From assembly GCA_020433835.1 (NCBI GenBank), contig JAGRBY010000108.1, positions 1-15,319 of the forward strand: 15,319 nucleotides of DNA. Reading direction: 5' to 3'. Each line of letters starts with the position of its first letter. The first letter of the stretch is position 1. The notes beneath the pieces are model-generated. The model was not told the DNA's origin. It worked only from the letters and a program-made list of their open reading frames with translations, and ran no database searches. The stretch is from Anaerolineae bacterium (GTDB lineage Bacteria; Chloroflexota; Anaerolineae; 4572-78; J111). The position numbers were made by a program, and so were the translations under genes. Below, piece by piece: positions 7,510 to 13,625 of this stretch.

Positions 7510-8823
7510 ATGGCCCGCCTCAAAATCGCTGTTGGTTTTATTATAACGGCGCTCATCGCCTTATGGTATATCGTTGCCCCCCCAGCTTCTGCTCAGAATT
7601 CACCGGGAATTCTGGTGGCCGATCTGGAAGGGCCGGTTACGCCGGTTATGCTCAGCTTTATTGAACGCGCCATTGCCGAGGCTGACGTGCGCAATGTCGA
7701 GGCCCTCATTCTACGTCTCGACACACCGGGGGGTGAAATCAATATGACCCGCCGCATCATCCAAACCATCATCGCCTCCGATGTCCCGGTGGTGGTTTAT
7801 GTCTGGCCGCCGGGCGGTGGCGCAATTTCCGCCGGTACGTTTATTACCATGTCCGCCCACGCCAACGCAATGGCTCCCAACACGTCTATCGGCGCAGCCA
7901 GCCCGGTTGGCGGTTCCGGTGAGGACATTGATGATACCTTGCGCTCCAAAATTGAAAATGTGCTGGTGGCCGATATGAAAGGGCTAACCGACCGGCGCGG
8001 CGAGGAGGCGGTTGAGTGGGTGCAAAAAGCCATTACCGAAGCCAAAGCCGCCACCGCTCAAGAGGCGCTCGAAATCGGCATTATTGATTTTATTGCCGAT
8101 GATGTCGATGACTTAATCGATCAACTCGATGGTTTCACTGTGCAGATCGGCGGCAATGACGTTACGCTCGCCACCGCCGATGCCAGCGTGAGCTTTTTTG
8201 AGCAAACCTCGCTGGAAAGGCTGCTCGGTATTATCACCAACCCCAGTATCGCTCTGCTGCTCATTTCGATGGGCAGCCTGGCTATCATTTACGAAATTAT
8301 CAACCCCGGCGGCTATATGAGCGCGATCGTTGGAGTCATTTTGCTGCTGGTCGGTTTTTATGCCGTCGGCCAACTGCCGGTTAACTATGCCGGCTTGGGG
8401 CTTATCCTGCTGGCTATGGTGTTGTTTGTAGCCGAACTTTTCACACCTACCTTCGGGGCCTTAACAGCCGGAGGCGTGGCTGCCTTTATTTTTGGCGCAT
8501 TGATTCTTTTTAACACCAGCGAATTTGCCTATGATATTCCTCTGCCTTCCATTATCGGCATCCCGCTCTCGATGGCGGCCATTATCGCGCTTGGTTTCCG
8601 CAAAGTTATGCAGTCGATGAAATTACAGCCGACCACCGGCCAGGAAGCGATGATCGGTGCCACCGGCACGGTTAAACTGCCTCTTAACCCCAAAGGCAGC
8701 GTGCTGGTTTGGGGCGAACGCTGGGAGGCCGTTAGCCAGGACGGCCAACCGATTGACAGCGGCGAACAAATTGAAGTCACCGAAATGAAAGGCTTCCGTT
8801 TGAAAGTTAAAAAAATACTATAA
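7510..8823 (+). CDS. nfeD: NfeD long-form membrane-bound ClpP-class serine protease
   Basis: 437 residues in the full long-form layout. An N-terminal hydrophobic signal or anchor (about 5-22, with an ASA-Q cleavage-like site near 27-29) is followed by a ClpP/crotonase-like protease domain (about 32-215). That domain holds LRLDTPGG (68-75), the nucleophile loop PPGGGAISAGTF with S107, and K147, which lies about 40 residues later as expected for the Ser-Lys dyad of NfeD proteases. Several membrane segments follow (about 232-368), then a C-terminal OB-fold NfeD domain (about 375-437, GATGTVKLPLNPKGSV). NfeD proteases usually work with a slipin/flotillin-type SPFH protein in membrane quality control; no such gene is adjacent here. 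The dyad assignment for K147 is by spacing and should be confirmed by alignment. Its own promoter lies upstream, and the next gene has a separate one. Confidence 0.95.
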   Translation: MARLKIAVGFIITALIALWYIVAPPASAQNSPGILVADLEGPVTPVMLSFIERAIAEADVRNVEALILRLDTPGGEINMTRRIIQTIIASDVPVVVYVWPPGGGAISAGTFITMSAHANAMAPNTSIGAASPVGGSGEDIDDTLRSKIENVLVADMKGLTDRRGEEAVEWVQKAITEAKAATAQEALEIGIIDFIADDVDDLIDQLDGFTVQIGGNDVTLATADASVSFFEQTSLERLLGIITNPSIALLLISMGSLAIIYEIINPGGYMSAIVGVILLLVGFYAVGQLPVNYAGLGLILLAMVLFVAELFTPTFGALTAGGVAAFIFGALILFNTSEFAYDIPLPSIIGIPLSMAAIIALGFRKVMQSMKLQPTTGQEAMIGATGTVKLPLNPKGSVLVWGERWEAVSQDGQPIDSGEQIEVTEMKGFRLKVKKIL

Positions 8824-8856
8824 GGTCCAGTATTGCTGTAGGTAAATCTGAGCAGT

Positions 8857-8885
8857 TTGACAGATCTTAACTAATTTGTTACGAT
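8857..8885 (+). promoter_or_regulatory. Predicted promoter upstream of the small two-TM protein gene
   Basis: A perfect -35 box TTGACA (8857-8862), 17 bp spacer and TACGAT (8880-8885; four of six positions match TATAAT). The start point would be near 8892, about 34 bases before the ATG at 8926. It lies between the nfeD stop and the next gene and supports that gene as a separate transcription unit. Confidence 0.5.
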
Positions 8886-8925
8886 CCGCCCAAGCTAACG
8901 ATTTGCTTGATGAACTGTTGACCAC

Positions 8926-9366
8926 ATGGATCGCCTTTTACGTATTCTCAAAAAGATTGCTTACATAGGTTTAATTCTTTGGTTAGGTGTACTGGCTCCT
9001 ATTACCTACTTCAACGTCTTTGCCACCGACCACCTTGTTCAACCCTACAGTATCGCTGTTTTTGAAAAGATGCCGCAAAAGCGCTCGCTTCCGGCAGAAA
9101 TAATCAGCCAACAGGCCCTTATTCACCTCAAGCAGGCGCTTAGTAACCAGCAACCCTTTGTTACCACCAAAAGTCCATTTGCGACTTTTACCCAATTCTT
9201 GCAATCGACAATAAGTTCGGCTTCGCTGGTTGGTAGCGGGGCGCTGCTATTGCTCGCGTTTTACTTTGGTGCCATTGTGCCCAAAAACCACCGGCTTGAA
9301 CCGAGCCATGTAATTGCTCCTCCCAAGAAACCCCCGCGTTTTCTCCATTTAAATATTGCTTATTAA
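8926..9366 (+). CDS. Hypothetical protein with two membrane segments
   Basis: 146 residues that I do not recognise. Two hydrophobic segments, about residues 11-33 (IAYIGLILWLGVLAPITYF) and 99-118 (ASLVGSGALLLLAFYFGAIV), enclose a soluble region of about 65 residues containing a Gln/Ser/Thr-rich stretch. A positively charged N-terminus (RLLRILKK) predicts an N-in, C-in hairpin with the middle region outside. The short C-terminal tail is basic and proline-rich (APPKKPPR). There is no clear ribosome site before the ATG, but a good promoter lies about 40 bp upstream, and the translation has plausible membrane-protein composition over its full length. It follows nfeD on the same strand by 102 bp; no functional link is evident. 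Confidence 0.6.
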   Translation: MDRLLRILKKIAYIGLILWLGVLAPITYFNVFATDHLVQPYSIAVFEKMPQKRSLPAEIISQQALIHLKQALSNQQPFVTTKSPFATFTQFLQSTISSASLVGSGALLLLAFYFGAIVPKNHRLEPSHVIAPPKKPPRFLHLNIAY

Positions 9367-9592
9367 CGCAAGACACCATTTGTAGACTCTAAAGGACAAT
9401 AGGAAGTGTAGAGTAGGAATCAAATGATCTCCTTACTTTATTATTTCCGTTTCTTTCCAAGAATAGGCGTCTACGTGATCCAAAGCGATCGATTTATGCC
9501 ATTCAATTGGAATGCCTGGCGTTTATAGAGGCGTGCCTTGCAAAACTTTGCTAATTGAGTCACCCTGCCCCATGCACGTATCGTATGAGATT

Positions 9593-9598
9593 AAGGAG
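9593..9598 (+). promoter_or_regulatory. Ribosome binding site fixing a TTG start for the Sco protein
   Basis: AAGGAG lies exactly 7 bases before TTG at 9606. Starting there gives a normal lipoprotein signal peptide. In-frame starts further upstream (TTG 9555, ATG 9585) have no ribosome site and would add a charged stretch ahead of the signal peptide. The rest of the 9367-9592 gap holds no gene or promoter that I can support. Confidence 0.75.
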
Positions 9599-9605
9599 AA
9601 AAGAA

Positions 9606-10223
9606 TTGAATAATATTGATTTTCGCAAAGCATTTCTGGTAACCGCTTTTGTAAGTTTTATGGTTTTGGCCGCCGGATGCATGCCTTTTAGCAGTGGCTA
9701 TAGCTTTAAAGGTAGCCAACTCGATCCCCCTATGGATTTGCCCGATTTCGAGTTGATGACCGACGAAGGCCAATCCTTTCACCTTAGCGATACCGCCGGT
9801 GAGCTTACGTTGGTCTACTTTGGCTACACCTTCTGTCCTGATGTGTGTCCGCTGACTATGGCCGATGTAAAACAAGCCTTAACCGAGATGGAAGACAAGG
9901 ACGCCATCAACGTTCTTTTCGTCTCGGTTGATCCCGAGCGGGATACGCCGGAAGTTCTGTCGCGCTACCTGGATGCGTTTGGCCCGGAGTTTATGGGCCT
10001 AACCGATACGATGGACAAAACGCAGCCGGTACTGCAAGCCTTTGGGGCCTATGCCGAAAAAGCGGAGGTCGAAAATTCATCAGCCGATTATCTTATGAAC
10101 CACACGGCGCGTCTTTATCTTGTTGATACGCAGGGCGATTTACTGTTAACCTATCCCTTTGGTTTTGAACCAGAGGATCTACGGGCTGATCTGGAATATT
10201 TGCTGGAAACGTCCCAAAGTTAA
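9606..10223 (+). CDS. Sco1/SenC/PrrC family copper chaperone lipoprotein
   Basis: 205 residues from the TTG start. Residues 1-24 form a lipoprotein signal (NNIDFRKAFLV...) ending in a lipobox with acylated C25 (VLAAGC). The thioredoxin-like domain contains the copper site CPDVC (C77, C81) in YFGYTFCPDVCP, the SVDPERDTPE loop and the distal ligand H166 (NHTARLYLVD). All three Cu ligands of the family are present, so it should bind copper and act outside the membrane as an assembly factor or thiol-disulfide reductase for the CuA centre of cytochrome oxidase. It is followed 127 bp downstream by a PCuAC protein, the usual partner that supplies copper, and then by an oxidase subunit I homologue. 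The gap to the PCuAC gene contains a pair of palindromic sites, so the two genes may not form a simple operon. Confidence 0.95.
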   Translation: MNNIDFRKAFLVTAFVSFMVLAAGCMPFSSGYSFKGSQLDPPMDLPDFELMTDEGQSFHLSDTAGELTLVYFGYTFCPDVCPLTMADVKQALTEMEDKDAINVLFVSVDPERDTPEVLSRYLDAFGPEFMGLTDTMDKTQPVLQAFGAYAEKAEVENSSADYLMNHTARLYLVDTQGDLLLTYPFGFEPEDLRADLEYLLETSQS

Positions 10224-10227
10224 AATA

Positions 10228-10310
10228 GGTAACCGTCACTTTTTGCTGCTCTATATAGGAGGTAATTGGCAAAATCAGCCTAACCTTTAGGGTATTAAGT
10301 GACGGTCACC
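10228..10310. repeat. Pair of inverted GTRACSGTCAC palindromes before the PCuAC gene
   Basis: Left arm GGTAACCGTCACTT (10228-10241) and right arm AAGTGACGGTCACC (10297-10310) are inverted copies with 13 of 14 matches and a 55-base gap. Each arm is itself nearly or fully palindromic: the right core GTGACGGTCAC (10299-10309) is a perfect 5+1+5 palindrome, and the left core GTAACCGTCAC has one mismatch. The right copy ends 40 bases before the PCuAC start. The same 16-base sequence (15 of 16, inverted) occurs at 15031-15046. It could be a dimeric regulator's operator or a dispersed repeat. Confidence 0.6.
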
Positions 10311-10350
10311 TTAAATTCGATAAACGCTAATCATAAGGAGAAAAATTTTC

Positions 10351-10920
10351 ATGCGGGAAAAGTTGATTTCTGCGTGTCTTATTATCGTAATGACCTTGAT
10401 CATAGCCGCTTGCGGCGCGGCCCCGGCTAACGATGCTGCTAAAACATCAAGTGAGCCGGTTATTACCATTACGGAACCGTTCGCTCGTGCTTCGATGCCG
10501 AACGGAGCAGCTTATATGACCATCGTCAATGAAGGCGGCAGCGACGACACACTGCTCAGCGCGGAAAGCGATGTGGCTGAATCGGTTGAACTGCACGAGA
10601 CTACTATCGGCGAAAACGATGTTATGCAGATGAGTCCGGTCGAGAATATTCTTGTGCCGGCCGGCGGTTCGGCCTTGCTAGAGCCGGGCGGTAAACATGT
10701 AATGCTGATGGGCCTTCAAGAAGGGGTGGTTGTAGGCGATACCTTTACCCTGACGCTCAACTTCCAGAAATCCGGTGCGCAAACGGTGCAAGTTGAAGTT
10801 ACTGAAGGTATGACGATGGATCACGACATGGACTCTATGGAACAAGGCGATATGGAACATGCCATGGATGGTGAGATGAATAGTGAAATGGAAGATGGCA
10901 CGATGGAGCACAAAGAGTGA
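10351..10920 (+). CDS. PCuAC-type periplasmic Cu(I) chaperone lipoprotein with Met/His-rich tail
   Basis: 189 residues. Lipoprotein signal 1-20 with lipobox IIAAC (C21). The PCuAC (DUF461) domain spans about 36-152 and shows the copper motif H82-x11-M94-x21-H116-x-M118, which corresponds exactly to the canonical H(M)X10MX21HXM except that the residue after the first His is Glu. This family hands Cu(I) to Sco and the CuA subunit of cytochrome oxidase. After the domain comes a 36-residue extension (154-189) with 9 Met and 3 His among acidic residues, which looks like an extra Cu(I)-binding tail. The ribosome site AAGGAG lies 10 bases before the ATG. Sco lies upstream and the oxidase subunit I homologue 102 bp downstream. 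Confidence 0.95.
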   Translation: MREKLISACLIIVMTLIIAACGAAPANDAAKTSSEPVITITEPFARASMPNGAAYMTIVNEGGSDDTLLSAESDVAESVELHETTIGENDVMQMSPVENILVPAGGSALLEPGGKHVMLMGLQEGVVVGDTFTLTLNFQKSGAQTVQVEVTEGMTMDHDMDSMEQGDMEHAMDGEMNSEMEDGTMEHKE

Positions 10921-10956
10921 CCATCAGCGCTTTTTAATACCACAAAACTATCGTAA

Positions 10957-10995
10957 TAACCGATCAGGCACGCAATACCTATGTCTGATCGGTTA
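10957..10995 (+). repeat. 11-bp perfect inverted repeat abutting a -10 box
   Basis: TAACCGATCAG (10957-10967) and CTGATCGGTTA (10985-10995) form a perfect 11-bp inverted repeat around 17 bases. There is no T-run after it, so it is not a usual terminator for the PCuAC gene. The right arm ends one base before a TATAAT box, so it could be an operator overlapping the promoter of the oxidase-like gene, or an RNA hairpin. Confidence 0.6.
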
Positions 10996-10996
10996 C

Positions 10997-11002
10997 TATA
11001 AT
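10997..11002 (+). promoter_or_regulatory. Candidate -10 box of the oxidase-like gene
   Basis: A perfect TATAAT lies 20 bases before the ATG at 11023. No good -35 box is present at 16-18 bp (the sequence there is about AATACC), and the -10 is not extended by TG. If real, the promoter would need an activator, and the adjacent inverted repeat is a natural site for one. The leader would be only about 14 bases, just enough for the AGAGAGGA ribosome site. Confidence 0.35.
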
Positions 11003-11022
11003 CAGCTTATAGAGAGGAACTT

Positions 11023-12573
11023 ATGTCTAACAATTCAGCCATGATGCATGGCAACTCATCAGAAGACAACGGAGACAGGGATCTCTATGATGACTATAAT
11101 GTGAAATCATGGCTGCTAACCCGTGACCATCGGCGATTAGCAATCCTGTATTTCGGTTCAATCCTTTTCTTCTTACTCTTAAGCGGTTTAGCCGCAAGTG
11201 TACTTCGCCTGGAACTCCTAACCCCTTTGGCCGATTTTCTATCCGTTTCAGCCTTCAAAAAAATCTATACATTCCAGGGACTGGGTTTGATTTTTTTTGG
11301 GTTAGTGCCTCTAATGCCGGCGGTGTTCGGCAATTTTCTCGTGCCGGCTATGCTTGGTGCTCCACGCATGGCCTTACCGCGCCTGAATTTACTGAGTTGG
11401 TATTTATATCTGCTGGCCGGAGCATCGCTCCTTTTCGCCGGTGTACTGGGCGGAATTGAAACCGGCTGGACGCTCAATATCTACTATGGTGACAGCCACG
11501 CTTTTCTGCCATTTACATTCACCGGCCTTAGCCTCATCCTGGTTAGCTACTCATCCATTTTACTGGCGGTGAATTTGGTTGCAACTATCCATGCGATGCG
11601 CGCTCCCGATGTCACCTGGTCGCAATTACCACTTTTTGTCTGGTCAATATATATTGCCAGTCTGATGGTATTAATCGGTACTCCCGTGCTCATTGTTGCG
11701 GTACTGCTGCTGCTGACGGAAACGTGGCTAAACGTTGGGATTTTTGCGCCGGAACTGGGCGGCGATCCCATACTCTATCAACATTTGTTTTGGTTCTACG
11801 GCAACCAGATCACATTTGCTATCGGACTACCGGCGGTGGGCATCATACTAGAAATCGTAGCCACCTTTGCCCGACGACCAATCTTTGGACACAAGCTGAT
11901 TCCGGTAGCTTTTGCGGCAATCGGCTACTTAGGTCTTGTTTCCTGGGGCGTCCAAATTTTTCCCGATGACTTGCCGGGACCATTAGCCTTGCTAAGTTCG
12001 TTTTTCTCGATGCTGCTGATCTTACCTATCACGATAATCGGGGTCAGTTTAACATTAACTTTTTATAAGGCCGACCTGAAATTTGATAGCCCAATGTGGT
12101 TTGTCTTCGGCAGTGCGGGGTTAATTGGGGTTAGCGTATCGTCCGGGCTTATCTTGTCGGTTTTAGCCCTGGCCGACCAACTGTATAACACTTATTTCGT
12201 GGCCGCCCACGTTAATTACGCCATCACCGCCGTTTTGATGGCCGGATTGGCCGGGCTGCATTTCTGGTGGCCCAAAGCCACCGGACGAACGTATCCTGAA
12301 GGGTTGGCCAAGTTAGCGGCTTGTATCCTCTTTGTTGGAGCCAACTTGGCGTTTTTTGTTCAGTTTATCATGGGCTATCTGGGGCTGCCGCAAGATGTTC
12401 AAAGTTACCCACGCAACTATTTGGTGTGGCAAATCGCGTCGACTTTAGGTGCCTCTATCATGCTTATCGGCACGATTTTGATGGGGGCCTATCTGCTCTG
12501 GTCGATCGTCTTTAACCGGCAACCGATCAGCAATCCCTGGCAAGCCCAAGGGTTGGTTTGGAAAGAGCGTTGA
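11023..12573 (+). CDS. Heme-copper oxidase subunit I homologue lacking nearly all cofactor ligands
   Basis: 516-residue membrane protein with about 12 hydrophobic segments that aligns by eye with CoxA/CtaD along most of its length: DHRRLAILY (35-43), YTFQG (82-86), GNFLVPAMLGAPRMALPRLN (103-122), YQHLFWFYG (252-260), NTYFVAAHVNYA (389-400) and WWPKATGRTYPE (415-426). At diagnostic places (Rhodobacter sphaeroides numbering in brackets) it has Q85 [H102, heme a], N398 [H421, heme a], N261 [H284, CuB], V310-Q311 [H333-H334, CuB], F265 [Y288], I263 [E286], R115 [D132], I339 [K362], Q457-D458 [R481-R482, propionates] and Y388-N389 [H411-D412, Mg]. Only H396 [H419, heme a3] remains. The frame is open with no stop or frameshift, so it is not a decayed gene. 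It cannot be a normal oxygen reductase. Neighbours are the copper chaperones Sco and PCuAC; no subunit II or III is present. Function unknown. Confidence 0.9.
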   Translation: MSNNSAMMHGNSSEDNGDRDLYDDYNVKSWLLTRDHRRLAILYFGSILFFLLLSGLAASVLRLELLTPLADFLSVSAFKKIYTFQGLGLIFFGLVPLMPAVFGNFLVPAMLGAPRMALPRLNLLSWYLYLLAGASLLFAGVLGGIETGWTLNIYYGDSHAFLPFTFTGLSLILVSYSSILLAVNLVATIHAMRAPDVTWSQLPLFVWSIYIASLMVLIGTPVLIVAVLLLLTETWLNVGIFAPELGGDPILYQHLFWFYGNQITFAIGLPAVGIILEIVATFARRPIFGHKLIPVAFAAIGYLGLVSWGVQIFPDDLPGPLALLSSFFSMLLILPITIIGVSLTLTFYKADLKFDSPMWFVFGSAGLIGVSVSSGLILSVLALADQLYNTYFVAAHVNYAITAVLMAGLAGLHFWWPKATGRTYPEGLAKLAACILFVGANLAFFVQFIMGYLGLPQDVQSYPRNYLVWQIASTLGASIMLIGTILMGAYLLWSIVFNRQPISNPWQAQGLVWKER

Positions 12574-12600
12574 TGCGGTTAATTACAATCAAGTGACCGT

Positions 12601-12652
12601 GCCATGAAGCGTATGAAGCGAAAACATTTAGCTCCTTCATGCGTTTCATGGC
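12601..12652 (+). repeat. 18-bp hairpin after the oxidase-like gene
   Basis: GCCATGAAGCGTATGAAG (12601-12618) pairs with CTTCATGCGTTTCATGGC (12635-12652) around a 16-base loop. The two differences are G-U pairs in RNA, so the transcript would form an 18-bp uninterrupted stem 27 bases after the oxidase-like stop codon. No U-run follows, so it is more likely an mRNA-end-protecting or processing hairpin, or a repeat, than an intrinsic terminator. A partial GTGACCGT copy of the palindrome motif lies just before it (12593-12600). Confidence 0.7.
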
Positions 12653-12726
12653 TAATGCCAGATTAGCCTATGCCGAAAATATTGTTATAGTTATGGGACA
12701 ACCTTTGCACTTTAAAGATTTGGGCC

Positions 12727-12806
12727 AGAAACCAGGGTTTTTAGCGTTAAAAAGAGCGTTTTTGGCCGCAAAAGAGTATCAATGCGGTATCAAAACCCTG
12801 GTTTCT
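12727..12806. repeat. AGAAACCAGG inverted-repeat element, copy 1
   Basis: AGAAACCAGGGTTTT (12727-12741) and AAAACCCTGGTTTCT (12792-12806) are a perfect 15-bp inverted repeat around 50 bases. The inside holds a smaller CCGCA/TGCGG pair and two GCGTT stretches. A related element lies at 13496-13590, so the two flank the sulfotransferase-like gene. This looks like a small non-coding dispersed element (MITE- or REP-like). No open reading frame or target-site duplication is evident. Confidence 0.65.
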
Positions 12807-12842
12807 AAAAAAGTGTAAACATAGTGATTCTACCTGTAAAGG

Positions 12843-13463
12843 ATGGAAACCTTGATAAAACGGTTTTTACAACGCTTTACCGCTCAAGAAGCCGACACGC
12901 CAGTCATTATTGTTTCGGGTCTGCCCCGCTCTGGTACATCGATGATGATGAAGATTCTAGAGGGGGGCGGCCTGCCCGTTTTAACCGATAACATCCGAAC
13001 GGCCGATGGCGACAACCCCAAAGGCTATTACGAATTTGAGCGCGTTAAAAAGCTGCCGAAGGGCGATATAGCCTGGCTGGCCGAGGCCAGAGGCAAGGTG
13101 GTTAAAGTGTTGGCTATCCTTCTATTTAAACTGCCGGAAGGATACAACTACCGCGTGGTTTTTATGCGGCGGGCTATGCCCGAAATTTTGGCTTCGCAGC
13201 GTAAGATGCTCATTAATCGCGGCGAAGATCCCGATCGGATCAGCGATGAAGAACTGGCTGTTCTCTTTGAGAGATATTATCAACAGGCCAAAAGTTGGAT
13301 GGAGCAGCAGCCCCACGTTGAGTCCATTGAGATTGATTATAACCTGCTCCTCCAAGACCCCCAGCCTCAGATAGAGGCGATCAACCGCTTTTTCGACAAA
13401 AAGCTCGACGTAAACGCGATGCTAAAGGTGGTTGATCCGCAGCTCTATCGCCAGCGTCGCTAG
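12843..13463 (+). CDS. Short sulfotransferase-family protein
   Basis: 206 residues. GLPRSGTSMMMKIL (26-39) is the 5'-phosphosulfate-binding loop of PAPS-dependent sulfotransferases, and YRVVFMRRAMPEILASQRKM (103-122) matches the 3'-phosphate-binding segment (Arg ... Ser). A 'ESIEIDYNLLLQDP' stretch (160-173) is the usual later strand of this fold. The family transfers sulfate from PAPS to an acceptor; the acceptor is unknown, and the protein is shorter than most members (250-300), lacking much of the acceptor-binding part. Start: ATG at 12843 overlaps an AAAGGA ribosome site (12838-12843), whereas TTG at 12852 sits 8 bases after it, so translation may really begin there (203 residues). It is flanked on both sides by copies of an AGAAACCAGG inverted-repeat element and converges with the ParA gene. 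No sulfate-activation genes are nearby. Confidence 0.8.
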   Translation: METLIKRFLQRFTAQEADTPVIIVSGLPRSGTSMMMKILEGGGLPVLTDNIRTADGDNPKGYYEFERVKKLPKGDIAWLAEARGKVVKVLAILLFKLPEGYNYRVVFMRRAMPEILASQRKMLINRGEDPDRISDEELAVLFERYYQQAKSWMEQQPHVESIEIDYNLLLQDPQPQIEAINRFFDKKLDVNAMLKVVDPQLYRQRR

Positions 13464-13495
13464 CACTATTACGAGATTTTGATGTAACACCAGGC

Positions 13496-13590
13496 AAAAA
13501 ACCAGGTTTTTTGGTTAATTCGCCCCATTTCTTGCTGAAGAAGGTTCACGAAAGAGCATATTTTCATTGCCAGTTAAAAACCTGGTTTCT
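13496..13590. repeat. AGAAACCAGG inverted-repeat element, copy 2
   Basis: AAAAACCAGGTTTTT (13497-13511) and AAAAACCTGGTTTCT (13576-13590) form an inverted repeat with 14 of 15 matches around 64 bases. The left arm extends to A6-CC-A-GG-T6 (13496-13512), itself a palindrome. Beyond the right arm the sequence CAGCCCA is, on the other strand, close to the TGGGCCAG that precedes copy 1, so homology reaches past the arms. The element occupies the gap between the convergent sulfotransferase and ParA genes and could also serve as a bidirectional terminator. Confidence 0.6.
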
Positions 13591-13625
13591 CAGCCCAAAG
13601 TCTCGTTGCAGTATAGCAAGAAGAA

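Noticed and set aside
9555..9605. Longer N-terminus for the Sco protein
   Set aside because: Upstream TTG and ATG codons lack a ribosome site and would bury the lipoprotein signal, whereas AAGGAG sits 7 bases before TTG 9606.
10257..10282. AGGAGG followed by a five-codon TTG frame between Sco and PCuAC
   Set aside because: Only Leu-Ala-Lys-Ser-Ala before a stop; too short to support as a leader peptide, although it lies between the two palindrome copies.
10924..10937. AGCGCT plus T-run after the PCuAC stop as a terminator
   Set aside because: The palindrome is only six bases and cannot form a stable stem with a normal loop.
11023..12573. Annotation as a functional cytochrome c oxidase or nitric oxide reductase subunit I
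   Set aside because: Although the fold matches, both low-spin heme ligands and all CuB/FeB histidine positions are substituted, so neither activity is possible in the known way.
12727..13590. CRISPR-like repeats
   Set aside because: Only two divergent inverted elements 690 bases apart with a gene between them; no direct repeats with regular spacers.
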